Shown here: in pieces, positions 31,754-41,274 of the stretch
Position numbering within the stretch: the stretch's first letter is position 1
Layout: every line of letters starts with the position of its first letter
Assembly: GCA_964510345.1 (NCBI GenBank)
Contig: CAZEBB010000001.1
Span: forward strand, 75,907 to 139,906
Reading direction: 5' to 3'
Length of the DNA: 64,000 nt
Source: JAAYQA01 sp964510345
GTDB lineage: Bacteria; Bacillota; Clostridia; Tissierellales; Peptoniphilaceae
Notes under the pieces: model-generated
Told to the model about the DNA's origin: nothing
Seen by the model: the letters and a program-made list of their open reading frames with translations, nothing else
Database searches by the model: none
Translations under genes and position numbers: made by a program

Positions 31754-32629
31754 CTAATTGGAAGGCTGATTTTTCATCGCCTGATTCATCAGTTCAACGC
31801 GTTCTTCCTGCGAGATCGTCGCTAACGCTTCATTGATTTGCGTCGTCAGATCACTGCCTTTTTTCAAACCCACGGCAACGGAAACCTCTTCGATCGGTGC
31901 ATTGAAATTCGGGTTTGGCGTCACATAAGTGAATTTATCATTGGCTTCACTTGCGCTGACACCTTCCGGCAATTCCGACACATAAGCGTCGATGATGCCC
32001 GACTGTAATGCAACGCGCATCGCGCCAAAGTCACTCATCGCGGTGTCTTTCTTCACGCCGGGGATCTGATCGATAACGCCATAGTGCGAGGTGTTCAACT
32101 GTCCGGTCACGACGGCACCGGAGAAATCTTCCAGTGTCTTCGCGGATGCATACTTGCCGTCTTTCATCACGACGATGACGAATTCAGATTGATAGTAGAT
32201 GTCGCTGAAGTCGATCGACTCTTTTCTTTCCGCAGTCGGGGACATACCCGCGATGATCGCATCGATATTTCCTGAGCGAAGAGCCGGCTCAAGTCCGTCC
32301 CATTCAATCTTTTCTACGACAAGTTCTCTGCCCATGTGAGCCGCAATTTTCTTTGCGATTTCAACATCATAACCACCGGCAAATTCTGCCAGTCCGTCGA
32401 TCGGCACCGCACCATTACTGTCATCCAACTGAGTCCAGTTAAAAGGCGGATACATCGCCTCGAGCCCGATACGTAACGTTCCGTTCGTTGCACCTTCGGT
32501 CGGTGCAGTAGATTCCGTTTGGCCGGCTTCCGTCTGTGCGGCTTCCGTCTGTGCGGTATCGCCTCCGCACGCGGTCATGAGGGCCATCGCCAACACCAGA
32601 ATCAACAGCCATACTCCAATTCTCTTCAT
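31754..32629 (-). CDS. Polar amino acid ABC transporter, substrate-binding lipoprotein
   Basis: This is the extracellular receptor of the importer. From the ATG at 32629 (AGGAGG upstream) the protein has 291 residues. It has a lipoprotein signal with lipobox LMTAC, then a short AQTEA-type repeat linker (about 25-45), and a type 2 periplasmic-binding fold (SBP_bac_3) with LRIGLEAMYPPFNW, GYDVEIAKKIA and DAIIAGMSPTAERKESIDFSDIYY. An upstream in-frame codon would extend it into the T-box leader and is rejected. Ligand cannot be read directly; the leader suggests lysine. Confidence 0.94.
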   Translation of the reverse strand: MKRIGVWLLILVLAMALMTACGGDTAQTEAAQTEAGQTESTAPTEGATNGTLRIGLEAMYPPFNWTQLDDSNGAVPIDGLAEFAGGYDVEIAKKIAAHMGRELVVEKIEWDGLEPALRSGNIDAIIAGMSPTAERKESIDFSDIYYQSEFVIVVMKDGKYASAKTLEDFSGAVVTGQLNTSHYGVIDQIPGVKKDTAMSDFGAMRVALQSGIIDAYVSELPEGVSASEANDKFTYVTPNPNFNAPIEEVSVAVGLKKGSDLTTQINEALATISQEERVELMNQAMKNQPSN

Positions 32630-32659
32630 TTTCTCTCCTCCTAATTTTTGGAAGTACAC

Positions 32660-32690
32660 AAAAAGGCTCCACCCAACAGGGCGAAGCCAT
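32660..32690 (-). terminator. T-box terminator of the ABC transporter leader
   Basis: On the minus strand GGCTTCGCCC pairs with GGGTGGAGCC (stem broken by mismatches) and is followed by TTTTT. The antiterminator T-box sequence lies directly upstream and would compete with it. Confidence 0.8.
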
Positions 32691-32900
32691 CGCGTTACCA
32701 CCTATTTTCACGCATCTCTCACAAGATGCGCCTTATCAGGTACATTCATACCATCTCCCCGTTAACGGTGGGAATCCGCCGCGCCGAGAGATCGGCACAT
32801 CGCTCCAAGTTTTTATTCGCCGGTACATTACCGCCTTTTTTCACCAAATACAAGGCTCTCTATGGGTAGGGTATCCGGGTACTCGTCTTCTCATCGCGTT
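32660..32900 (-). ncRNA. T-box riboswitch, apparent lysine specifier, upstream of the amino acid ABC transporter
   Basis: A T-box leader senses uncharged tRNA and allows read-through when the amino acid is scarce. The minus-strand transcript has the Stem I features GACGAGTA and AGAGAGCC followed by TTTGGTGAAA, and the T-box antiterminator AGGTGGTAACGCG (32703-32691), then a terminator. The specifier region reads GCGAAT-AAA-AACTTGGAG, and aligns in the same register with the thrS leader GTGAAC-ACC-AACTCCGAG. The specifier codon is therefore AAA (32814-32812), lysine. This fills the gene-free stretch 32630-32954. Confidence 0.88.
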
Positions 32901-32906
32901 ACAGCG

Positions 32907-32935
32907 AGTATATAGGATGTTTTTATCGCTGTCAA
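32907..32935 (-). promoter_or_regulatory. Promoter of the T-box / ABC transporter operon
   Basis: A perfect TTGACA (32935-32930), 17-bp spacer, and TATACT (32912-32907). Confidence 0.92.
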
Positions 32936-32954
32936 GCATCAAACTGTACATCCA

Positions 32955-35900
32955 TTAGAAAAAACTCATCTGATTCGTTTCGGATAAACCGTCCAGAACG
33001 CCCATTTCTCGTAAACCTTCCATCGCGTTTTTGTTCAGCTTTGTCCGATAAAGGATGTCATCTTGTGAAGTAAATGAAAACTTCTTTCTCTCCTCATCCA
33101 AGTCCGCGGCCATCGCATCGCTGATGCCCGGAACTGCACGCAGCGGTGGAAGGATCTGGTCTTTATGGGCTCCGAATTGCATGGCCGGCGAATCGTATAA
33201 ATCAATGGAACCGACAGTGATCCCTCTACGGAACATTTCGCTCGCAGCTTCCAACAAGACGACCTCCGCCTCTTCTTTGGCGGAGAGCTTCTGAAATGAG
33301 TTCTTCTTCCCGTTGAGCTCTATCAAAGCCTCCATTGTTTCCTTTTGTCCCAGGAGAATCGCTTTCGGAACATCCTGGATTTTGATCGTAAAGTAGGATG
33401 CATAAAAAGCAGCCGGATGGTGTACTTTAAACCATGCGATCCGATACGACATCAATACATAGGCCACGGCATGCGCCTTCGGAAACATATATTTAATCTT
33501 GATACAAGACTCGATATACCATTCCGGTACCCCCTTCGCACGCATCGCCTCCACCATTTCGGGGCGGAGTCCTCTACCCTTTCTCACGGATTCCATAATT
33601 TGGAAACTCATTTTCTTCTCCAACCCCGCCAAGATCATGGAGCGCATAATATCGTCACGCGTACAGATCGTATCCTTTAACTCAGCGGTCCCCTGGTCGA
33701 TCAGTTCCTTCGCATTTCCAATCCATACGTCGGTACCATGTGAAAGACCTGAGATGCGGACGAGTTCCCCAAAGGTCGTGGGATGCGTGTCTGACAGCAT
33801 ATCTTGGACAAATTTTGTTCCGAATTCGGGAATCCCAATCGTCGATATGTCTGACCCCGGATGACCGGAAAAGACTTCCATCGTTTCACGGTCGCGCATG
33901 GGGACCGTCGAAGGGTCGATCCCTGTCAAATCGTGAAGCATTCGTATCGTCGTCGGGACATCGTGTCCCAAGATATCGAGTTTCAGTATGCTCTCACTGA
34001 TCGTCTTATAGCTGAAATGCGTCGTGATGACGGAGGAATCTTTACTGTCTGCCGGATGTTGTATCGGAGTAAAATCGTGTATGTGGCGTTCTTTCGGCAC
34101 GATCATGATCCCACCGGGGTGCTGTGAACTCGTGCGTTTAATCTCTACGATACCGTTGACGAGGCGTCGTTCCTCCGCAGGGTGAAAAAAGTTTGACGTC
34201 TCTTCTTGATACTTTTTCACATACCCATAGGCTGTTTTATCTTTAATTGTTCCGATCGTACCGGCCCGTATCACTTTATCTGCACCAAACAGCGTTTCCA
34301 CATACTTATGGGCTTTGGTCTGGTACTCCCCGGCGAAGTTAAGGTCGATGTCCGGCTCTTTGTCACCTTCAAATCCTAGAAAGACCTCAAACGGGATATC
34401 GTGACCATCTTGATGCATGGGTTTCTCACAGTGTGGGCAGTTCTTTTTGGGAAGGTCGACCCCTGTGTCGTACGAGCCGTCCTCAATAAACTCAGAATGG
34501 TGGCAAGTCGTGCAAATATAATGAGGCATGAGCGGATTAACTTCCGTTATTCCCGACATCGTGGCGACCAATGAGGAGCCGACCGACCCACGAGATCCGA
34601 CGACATAACCGTCATCATTCGACTTTTTGACCAGTTTTTGTGCAATGATATACATCACGGCGTACCCATTTGAGATGATGGATGTCAACTCTCTTTCGAT
34701 CCGTTCTTCGACCTGTCTGGGTAGCGGCTTTCCATAAATCGCATAGGTTTTATCGTACACCATCTCTCGTAAGGTCTGATCACTGCCTTCAATTTTGGGT
34801 GCGTGGGTGCCCGGCATCACCGGTTGGATCCATTCGATGGAATCTGCGATCCCTCTCGTATTATCGATGACGATCTCATGGGCGTATTCTTCTCCAAGGA
34901 ATTCAAACTCTTCCAACATTTCATCGGAGGTTCGCAAATAAAGCGGGAGCTTCTGTTTCGGGTCGACCATGTTTTTTCCGCGTTTGATGATATCCCGTAA
35001 GATGACATCTTCCCTTTTGAGCATATGCGCGTCCGATGTCGCCACGACAGGCTTCCCGGCAAGTTTTGCATAACGGACGATTTCTCTTTGGATCTGCTTC
35101 AGGTCCTCTACGTCGGTACACAATCCCTGTTGAATCAGATGTGCCCAGTTCGACAGCGGTTGCAGTTCGACATAGTCCAGAGACGCCAAAATTTGAAGAA
35201 TCTCATTTTCTTCCGCGGCATTGATAATAGCGGAGACAACCGGTCCGTCGGAACAAGCTGATCCGATGAGTAGACCGTCTCGATGTTGATTCAGTATCGA
35301 TTCTGGGATCCGCGGCGTCATATAGAACGTCTCAATATGTGAGTGTGAGACCATATCATACAGGTTTCTGATGCCCACTTCATTTTGAACCAATAGATTC
35401 AAATGATAGGGTCGATTCTTCCCCGGGTTTCGGTCCGTGGGGATCGCATCAATCGACGCGTCAATCTCCTCTTCACTGACTCCTGCAGACTTCAAAAGTC
35501 TCTGCAGTAATAGCGCCGTCGCTTCCGCGTCGTTCACCGCACGGTGATGATCGTATAAGGGGACTCCCAATAACTTTGTCATTCGATTCAGGCGATGACT
35601 GCGCATGTCCGGGAAGAGGACCTGCGACAAGGCCAGCGTATCGAAACTCGCAAATTCCCATGGCAGAGACAAAGCCCTCGCCTCTCTGCGCACGAAAGCG
35701 ATATCGAAATCCGCATTGTGTGCGACGAGCAATGCACCCTCAGCGAATTCTAAAAAAGCGGGAAGCACCTGTTCAATCGTCGGCTGACCTTGCAGCATTT
35801 GATCCGTAATCCCCGTGAGCGCAATGATATCAGGCGGCAAGAGCCGCTGCGGATCGATAAACGCGCTATAACGATCGACAATCGTACCGTCGACCAGTTT

Positions 35901-37079
35901 AACCGCCCCGATTTCGATAATTCTGTCATTTCGATGATCCAGACCCGTCGTCTCTAAGTCAAAGACGACCCAGGTTCGATATTTCGACCCCTCCGGCGCA
36001 TTTTTCAATATTCTCGGTCGGTCCGGAACAATATACGCCTCCATTCCGAAGATCGGCTTAATATCATGTTTTTTAGCGAGCGCCGCAATTTCCGGATAGG
36101 ACTGTACCACCCCATGATCCGTGATTGCGACCGCTTCATGTCCCCACTCTTTCAGCAAGGGAAACAGCTGATCCGGTTTGATCAGCCCGTCCATCGCCGA
36201 CATCGACGTATGCAGATGCAACTCGACGCGATCCAACAGTCCGCGATCTTTGCGGGTCGGAAGCTTCTCTACCGGGGCGTCTTCGGCACTGTACACACGA
36301 AATACATCGTAGTTCGAGAAGGAATCAAATTGATACTCGCCCAATAATTTCATCCGATTTCCGACGACGATGACTTCCTCTACTTTTTGTCGCTTTAATT
36401 CCGACTGTGAGGTAAAGAACTTGCAGTTTGTGCTTGTTACGCCGTCGTAAATATCGAAGTTTAGAATGACGCGTCCTCTCTTGGTGTAGAACATTTCTTC
36501 TACATGTGTGATCGTTGCCACTACGCAATTACATGAATCATGGGTACTTAGCTCGCTGATGGAATTCAACGGCGGTTCGTTTTTTCTCTTTCCCGGACCC
36601 CAGCGATCAAAATCATCGGCTGTGATTCTTCGGATACGATTGGGATCATTGCGTACGACAACGGGTTCAAGAAAGTCAAACACTTCGATCGGGAGCGCTT
36701 GTTCCTCCGGCTCCGCCACTAATTCCTTTTCAATATCGTCCTGATCCGTCGATGGGTTTGTGAAAACCGGTTCAAACTCCTCATCCGGCAAGAGCGGATT
36801 CGCCTCTTCTTTCGATTCCATCTCTGCTGATACATCCACTACATTTACCGGGCTGATTGTTTCTTGTCCTTCATCCGGTGTAATTGACACCCCCCAGCCG
36901 ACCAACTGTTTGCTGAATGCAGCGACAATCTCTTGTATTTGTTGCTCTGAAAGCGGCGTCGTAATCAATTGGATTGTAAATTGGGTCTTATCGACGACGA
37001 TTCTTTTGACTTGTATATCATTAGAAAATGAAAATTTTGCATTGGGAAGTAAATTGCGCAGATTGATCACGCTACGCAT
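32955..37079 (-). CDS. polC: DNA polymerase III subunit alpha, PolC type
   Basis: PolC is the main replicative polymerase of low-GC Gram-positives and carries its own proofreading exonuclease. The 1374-residue protein (start ATG 37079, eight-base overlap with ispG) shows an N-terminal domain, an OB fold (about 185-270), a PHP domain split by the exonuclease (HLHTSMSAMDGL near 288; exonuclease VVFDLETTGLD near 372), a zinc-finger-like CTTC ... CPHC, and the polymerase palm motif PDIDLNFAGEYQ near 925. The C-terminus has helix-hairpin-helix motifs. An open frame runs further upstream inside ispG but lacks a ribosome site. Confidence 0.97.
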   Translation of the reverse strand: MRSVINLRNLLPNAKFSFSNDIQVKRIVVDKTQFTIQLITTPLSEQQIQEIVAAFSKQLVGWGVSITPDEGQETISPVNVVDVSAEMESKEEANPLLPDEEFEPVFTNPSTDQDDIEKELVAEPEEQALPIEVFDFLEPVVVRNDPNRIRRITADDFDRWGPGKRKNEPPLNSISELSTHDSCNCVVATITHVEEMFYTKRGRVILNFDIYDGVTSTNCKFFTSQSELKRQKVEEVIVVGNRMKLLGEYQFDSFSNYDVFRVYSAEDAPVEKLPTRKDRGLLDRVELHLHTSMSAMDGLIKPDQLFPLLKEWGHEAVAITDHGVVQSYPEIAALAKKHDIKPIFGMEAYIVPDRPRILKNAPEGSKYRTWVVFDLETTGLDHRNDRIIEIGAVKLVDGTIVDRYSAFIDPQRLLPPDIIALTGITDQMLQGQPTIEQVLPAFLEFAEGALLVAHNADFDIAFVRREARALSLPWEFASFDTLALSQVLFPDMRSHRLNRMTKLLGVPLYDHHRAVNDAEATALLLQRLLKSAGVSEEEIDASIDAIPTDRNPGKNRPYHLNLLVQNEVGIRNLYDMVSHSHIETFYMTPRIPESILNQHRDGLLIGSACSDGPVVSAIINAAEENEILQILASLDYVELQPLSNWAHLIQQGLCTDVEDLKQIQREIVRYAKLAGKPVVATSDAHMLKREDVILRDIIKRGKNMVDPKQKLPLYLRTSDEMLEEFEFLGEEYAHEIVIDNTRGIADSIEWIQPVMPGTHAPKIEGSDQTLREMVYDKTYAIYGKPLPRQVEERIERELTSIISNGYAVMYIIAQKLVKKSNDDGYVVGSRGSVGSSLVATMSGITEVNPLMPHYICTTCHHSEFIEDGSYDTGVDLPKKNCPHCEKPMHQDGHDIPFEVFLGFEGDKEPDIDLNFAGEYQTKAHKYVETLFGADKVIRAGTIGTIKDKTAYGYVKKYQEETSNFFHPAEERRLVNGIVEIKRTSSQHPGGIMIVPKERHIHDFTPIQHPADSKDSSVITTHFSYKTISESILKLDILGHDVPTTIRMLHDLTGIDPSTVPMRDRETMEVFSGHPGSDISTIGIPEFGTKFVQDMLSDTHPTTFGELVRISGLSHGTDVWIGNAKELIDQGTAELKDTICTRDDIMRSMILAGLEKKMSFQIMESVRKGRGLRPEMVEAMRAKGVPEWYIESCIKIKYMFPKAHAVAYVLMSYRIAWFKVHHPAAFYASYFTIKIQDVPKAILLGQKETMEALIELNGKKNSFQKLSAKEEAEVVLLEAASEMFRRGITVGSIDLYDSPAMQFGAHKDQILPPLRAVPGISDAMAADLDEERKKFSFTSQDDILYRTKLNKNAMEGLREMGVLDGLSETNQMSFF

Positions 37080-38142
37080 TGCATTCTCCGTCTTCGTAGT
37101 GGTCGATCTCTTCCAAGAGAGCTTGTAACAAATCTTCTTCGGGTACTTTCCTGAGAATCTGGCCTTTGGAGAAGAGCAAGCCCTCTCCATCGCCTCCTGC
37201 GATCCCAAAATCTGCTTCTTTGGCCTCCCCCGGACCGTTGACCGCGCAACCCATAATGGCGATCGTCAAGTTGGATCTCTTATCGTGAAGGATTTGTTGC
37301 GCTTCTTCCACGATTTTCAAAAGATCGATCTTCGTTCGCGCACAAGTGGGACAAGAGATCAGATCGATCCCTTCTTTTCTCAAACCAAGCGATTTGAGTA
37401 TTTCGCGTCCGGCACGTACTTCATCCACCGGATCCGCCGTCAGAGAGACGCGCAAGGTGTCCCCGATCCCCTCCGCCAATAACGTACCGATCCCAACGGC
37501 AGATTTGACGAGTCCCGTATACGACGGGCCGGCCTCGGTAATTCCCAGATGAAGCGGGTAATCCGATTGTTTTGAAAAGAGTCGGCATGCTTCGATCGTA
37601 TCGGGCACACGGCTCGATTTCAGCGCCACTTTAATGTCAAAAAAACCCATATCTTCTAGTTCCTCGATCTGGGCTAGCGCACTGTACACAATGCTGTCCG
37701 TATTGACTCCACCGTATCGGTCAATCATATCCTGCCTGAGGGAACCCGAATTTACACCGATTCGAATGGGGATCCCGGCCGCTTTGGCTGCATCGATCAC
37801 TTGTCGCACTTTATCTTTCCCCCCGATATTCCCGGGATTAATACGTAAGCAGTCACAGCCGAACTCGATCGCTAAAAGCGCCAGACGATAATCGAATTGA
37901 ATATCTGCGATAAAAGGCATTTTAATTTCTTTTTTAATGACGGGAATCGCTTCTGCATCTTCACGATTGTTGATCGCTGAGCGAATCAAATCACAACCGG
38001 CATCTTGAAGCGCTTGCATCTGTGCAATGGTTGAACTTGTGTCCGCGGTGATCGTATTGGTCATCGACTGAACGGTAATCGGAGCGTCCCCACCGACGGG
38101 AATCGCTCCGACAAAGATTTGTTTCGTACGTTTTCTGTTCAT
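37072..38142 (-). CDS. ispG: 4-hydroxy-3-methylbut-2-en-1-yl diphosphate synthase (flavodoxin)
   Basis: IspG is the penultimate enzyme of the methylerythritol phosphate isoprenoid pathway and uses a [4Fe-4S] cluster. From the ATG at 38142 (GGAGG upstream) it has 356 residues. The TIM barrel starts with VGAIPVGG and PITVQSMTNT. The cluster-binding cysteines are in SCPTCART and IMGCAVNGPGEAKEADFG, and the cluster-coordinating Glu follows. It lies two bases after rseP and overlaps polC. Confidence 0.97.
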   Translation of the reverse strand: MNRKRTKQIFVGAIPVGGDAPITVQSMTNTITADTSSTIAQMQALQDAGCDLIRSAINNREDAEAIPVIKKEIKMPFIADIQFDYRLALLAIEFGCDCLRINPGNIGGKDKVRQVIDAAKAAGIPIRIGVNSGSLRQDMIDRYGGVNTDSIVYSALAQIEELEDMGFFDIKVALKSSRVPDTIEACRLFSKQSDYPLHLGITEAGPSYTGLVKSAVGIGTLLAEGIGDTLRVSLTADPVDEVRAGREILKSLGLRKEGIDLISCPTCARTKIDLLKIVEEAQQILHDKRSNLTIAIMGCAVNGPGEAKEADFGIAGGDGEGLLFSKGQILRKVPEEDLLQALLEEIDHYEDGECNA

Positions 38143-38143
38143 T

Positions 38144-39160
38144 TTAGCCTCCAAATATGCCTAGGTTGATCACATCTTTGAATGTGACAACAAGGATCAG
38201 CGCCATGAGCAACATGAATCCCACCAGGTGCACGATATTTTCCTTCTCAGGCGGGATGGGCTTCCCTCTCACTGCTTCGAGCAGTAAGAATACGACTTTG
38301 CCGCCGTCCAGCGCCGGGATCGGCAACAAGTTGAAGAAGCCGACATTCACGCTGATCAAGGCTAATAGCATCATCACCGGGTAGATACCCTCTTGACTGG
38401 CCTGTCCGATCGTCGAGATAATTCCCACCGGTCCGGAGAGCTGATCCAGTCCTACCGCCCCGCGAAACAGCTGCCCGAAGAATTGGAACATCGCCGTCAG
38501 CATAATGCCGAAGGTCTGAAAGACACTTTGCATCGTCTTGCTGAGATCCCTTTGCATTTCCGGAACGATTCCAATTTGTACGCGTTGAGATTCTTCGTTG
38601 TAGACGGGCATGACCGGCTTGCTGATTTCCTCGTCCCCTCGGTTTGCCGTGACCGTCACCTCGGTACCCGCTTCTAATTTTCCGACACTTTCCAACAAAT
38701 CGTTCCACGATTCAATTGGCGTCGTTCCAATTCGCGTAATTCTATCGCCTTCTTCAAACCCGGCTATTAGCAGAGGGGAATTTGGGGTAAATTCGGAGAT
38801 CACAGGGATTTGGAAACCGCGAGTACCGTAAATGACCGCGAGCACAAGGATCGCCAGCAAAAAGTTCATAAAGGCACCGGCGACGATGATCGCCAGTCGT
38901 TTACCGACGGACGCATTCGAATAACCTCTCGGATCCGCAGAGCTTTCCTCTTCCCCCTCCATGGCGACGTACCCGCCGACGGGGATCGCACGAAGAGCAT
39001 ACTTGGTCTCTCCGCTCTTTTTTTGCAGCAGTGCCGGGCCCATGCCGATTGAAAACTCGTTGACGCGCACTCCCGCCAACTTGGCAACAACAAAATGGCC
39101 AAACTCATGAAAGAGAATGACCAGTAAAAATATAAATATCGCACTAATTGCGGTTAGCAT
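38144..39160 (-). CDS. rseP: Site-2 protease RseP (RasP), M50 zinc metalloprotease
   Basis: This intramembrane protease cuts anti-sigma factors and signal peptide remnants. The 338-residue protein has the zinc-binding HEFGH in the first membrane span (about residue 18), a PDZ domain (about 110-190), and the second active-site motif NLLPIPALDGG in a later span. Four membrane spans are expected. It follows cdsA by 16 bases. In most Clostridia a dxr gene lies between cdsA and rseP; it is absent here. Confidence 0.95.
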   Translation of the reverse strand: MLTAISAIFIFLLVILFHEFGHFVVAKLAGVRVNEFSIGMGPALLQKKSGETKYALRAIPVGGYVAMEGEEESSADPRGYSNASVGKRLAIIVAGAFMNFLLAILVLAVIYGTRGFQIPVISEFTPNSPLLIAGFEEGDRITRIGTTPIESWNDLLESVGKLEAGTEVTVTANRGDEEISKPVMPVYNEESQRVQIGIVPEMQRDLSKTMQSVFQTFGIMLTAMFQFFGQLFRGAVGLDQLSGPVGIISTIGQASQEGIYPVMMLLALISVNVGFFNLLPIPALDGGKVVFLLLEAVRGKPIPPEKENIVHLVGFMLLMALILVVTFKDVINLGIFGG

Positions 39161-39176
39161 TCTTCACCAGCCTTAT

Positions 39177-39953
39177 CTAGGGTAAAATTCGTGAAATCGT
39201 ATAGAGATACGGGATGACAAACAACATGCTGTCAAATCGGTCCAACACCCCGCCGTGGCCTAGAAAGATCGTACCATAGTCCTTCAGTCCGCTCTCTCTT
39301 TTTATCTTTGATGCAAATAAATCGCCGAACTGTCCAAGGATGGAAGCAAAAAGCATGATGACCACCCATTGTAACATAGACCCCGGACTCAAGTATCGCA
39401 ATAACAGGACAGCTAATACGATACTGCTGATCGTACCTCCCACAGCGCCTTCAACCGATTTTTTCGGACTGACAGAAGGAATCAGCTTGTGTTTACCGAA
39501 AAGCATCCCAAATACATAAGCAAAAGTATCGGTTCCCCATGCGGCAATCACAACGAGGTAAATATAGAGGACATCCGGCATGTCCATCAGCAGCCCGAAC
39601 GGTAAGAAGATATACACCATAGTAAAGAGAGCTCCAATGGCATTCTTCGCATGCGTAGCCTGATGTGTAACGGTAAACACGCCGAGGGTGATCAACAACA
39701 TCCCGACGGATCCGATGGCCAGATCCGGCCGTCGAAAAGCGAAGGCTAGGAGCGTTAAGACGCCAAAGAGGACGGTGATCGTTTGCGGCGCTCTCATGTC
39801 CCAGAGTTTTAATACGCGGTTGATCTCAAGAAAACCGGTGATCGACAGAAAAAGAGTCATCACAAACAGCGTCTTTTGACCAAAAAAGATCGTGGCACCG
39901 ACGAAAACGAGCATGACGAGGCCGACGACGGCGCGCTGAATCACATTTTTCAT
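39177..39953 (-). CDS. cdsA: Phosphatidate cytidylyltransferase
   Basis: CdsA makes CDP-diacylglycerol, the substrate for PgsA and other phospholipid enzymes. The 258-residue membrane protein has about seven spans and the family signature near the C-terminus: SPKKSVEGAVGG, then KRESGLKDYGTIFLGHGGVLDRFDS. The usual PGHGG reads LGHGG here, a small deviation. Its ATG overlaps the uppS stop. Confidence 0.94.
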   Translation of the reverse strand: MKNVIQRAVVGLVMLVFVGATIFFGQKTLFVMTLFLSITGFLEINRVLKLWDMRAPQTITVLFGVLTLLAFAFRRPDLAIGSVGMLLITLGVFTVTHQATHAKNAIGALFTMVYIFLPFGLLMDMPDVLYIYLVVIAAWGTDTFAYVFGMLFGKHKLIPSVSPKKSVEGAVGGTISSIVLAVLLLRYLSPGSMLQWVVIMLFASILGQFGDLFASKIKRESGLKDYGTIFLGHGGVLDRFDSMLFVIPYLYTISRILP

Positions 39954-40648
39954 TTTACATCTCCAAATCTGCGATTCCTTCGATTGTATTCGTCGATCGC
40001 GGCGTCAAGATCGGCAGGATAAAACATCGGCCATAAGGTGTCCACAAATAGAAGCTCAGCGTAGGCGCTCTGATAGAGCATGAAATTGCTGAGCCGTACT
40101 TCGCCCCCCGTACGGATTAACAGATCAGGGTCGGGCTGTCCGGCAGTATCAAGAGCGTCCGAAAGCATTTGCTCCGTAATTTGACTTTGTCCACTTTCTT
40201 TCAGATGATGAAAAGCCCGTACGATTTCTGCCCGTCCACCATAATTCAGGGCGAGATTCAGTATCATGCCGTCCATCTGTTCCGTCTCTTCGACAGCGCG
40301 GCGGATGGCATCTGCAACCGCCGGCGAAAAGGCCTTCATATCGCCGATGACGCGAACTTGCACTCGTTCTTCGACGAGAGTCTTTAGTTGTGTTTCTACA
40401 TAATGGATGAGAAGCTTCATCAAGCCGGAGACTTCTTCCTCCGGTCGTTTCCAGTTCTCGGTCGAAAAGGCATAAAGAGTCAACACCTGAACTCCGGTAT
40501 TGCTCGCATGGCGTACGATGTCGATGACGCGACTCATGCCTTCCTTGTGGCCGGCAACGCGAGGAAGAAAGCGATTTGTTGCCCACCTCCCGTTTCCATC
40601 CATTATGATCCCGATATGTTTCGGGATATTTCGCTTTGTCTCGCTCAT
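39950..40648 (-). CDS. uppS: Undecaprenyl diphosphate synthase
   Basis: UppS builds the C55 lipid carrier for cell-wall synthesis by cis-prenyl transfer. The 232-residue protein begins with HIGIIMDGNGRWA (catalytic Asp), has YAFSTENWKRP, and the C-terminal DLLIRTGGEVRLSNFMLYQSAYAEL signature. Ribosome site is weak (GGGA). A strong terminator lies between frr and uppS, so expression depends on read-through or a promoter not seen. Confidence 0.96.
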   Translation of the reverse strand: MSETKRNIPKHIGIIMDGNGRWATNRFLPRVAGHKEGMSRVIDIVRHASNTGVQVLTLYAFSTENWKRPEEEVSGLMKLLIHYVETQLKTLVEERVQVRVIGDMKAFSPAVADAIRRAVEETEQMDGMILNLALNYGGRAEIVRAFHHLKESGQSQITEQMLSDALDTAGQPDPDLLIRTGGEVRLSNFMLYQSAYAELLFVDTLWPMFYPADLDAAIDEYNRRNRRFGDVK

Positions 40649-40669
40649 AGTATCATTCCCATGGGTATG

Positions 40670-40708
40670 AAAAACGACCGGCTTTACGAGAGTACGAAAA
40701 CCGGTCGC
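40670..40708 (-). terminator. Terminator after frr
   Basis: On the minus strand CGACCGGTTTT pairs with AAAGCCGGTCG-type arm (11 pairs with one G-U) and is followed by TTTTTC. It divides the rpsB-tsf-pyrH-frr group from uppS-cdsA-rseP-ispG-polC. Confidence 0.85.
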
Positions 40709-40716
40709 ATCGGGTG

Positions 40717-41274
40717 CTAAAGCTCCATCAATTCCTTTTCTTTATCGTCGGTAATCTTGTCGACTTCTTTGATGCATTTGTCAATTGCTTTTTGGATCTC
40801 TTCTTCCGCGATTTTTAGTTCATCTTCACGAATGTCGGAGTCTTTCTCCATTTTTTTCACGCGATCCATCGCATCACGACGGATATTTCGCACAGCGACT
40901 TTGGTTTGTTCTTGGTTTTTCTTTACAACCTTTACCAATTCTTTTCTTCGCTCTTCGGTAAGTATCGGCAATGGAAGGCGAATCACCTTTCCGTCATTAG
41001 AGGGTGTAATCCCCAAATCCGATTTTTGAATGGCCTTCTCGATATTCTTGATCATGGAAGCATCCCAAGGCTGAATGACAAGAAGTCGTGCTTCCGGTGC
41101 AGAGATGGATGAGATCTGCTTCAGCGGTGTGGGTACTCCGTACGAATCCACTTCGATTTTATCGAGCAATGCCGGATTCGCACGCCCTGCACGAATGCTC
41201 TTAAGGTCATCCTCGTAGACATGAATCGATTTTTTAAGTTTGTCTTCCATTTCTTTGATTACTGGTTTATACAT
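40717..41274 (-). CDS. frr: Ribosome recycling factor
   Basis: RRF splits post-termination ribosomes together with EF-G. The 185-residue protein shows the family segments SIRAGRANPALLDKI, YGVPTPLKQIS, IQPWD and the helical hairpin VAVRNIRRDAMDRVKKMEKD. Its start overlaps the end of pyrH by eight bases. Confidence 0.97.
   Translation of the reverse strand: MYKPVIKEMEDKLKKSIHVYEDDLKSIRAGRANPALLDKIEVDSYGVPTPLKQISSISAPEARLLVIQPWDASMIKNIEKAIQKSDLGITPSNDGKVIRLPLPILTEERRKELVKVVKKNQEQTKVAVRNIRRDAMDRVKKMEKDSDIREDELKIAEEEIQKAIDKCIKEVDKITDDKEKELMEL

Noticed and set aside
32500..32560. Short tandem repeat in the binding protein gene (AQTEA units)
   Set aside because: It is the flexible linker after the lipoprotein cysteine, common in such receptors, not a separate element.
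37080..37208. N-terminal extension of polC into ispG
   Set aside because: The extra 43 codons have no ribosome site and match no PolC; the ATG at 37079 with eight-base overlap is normal.
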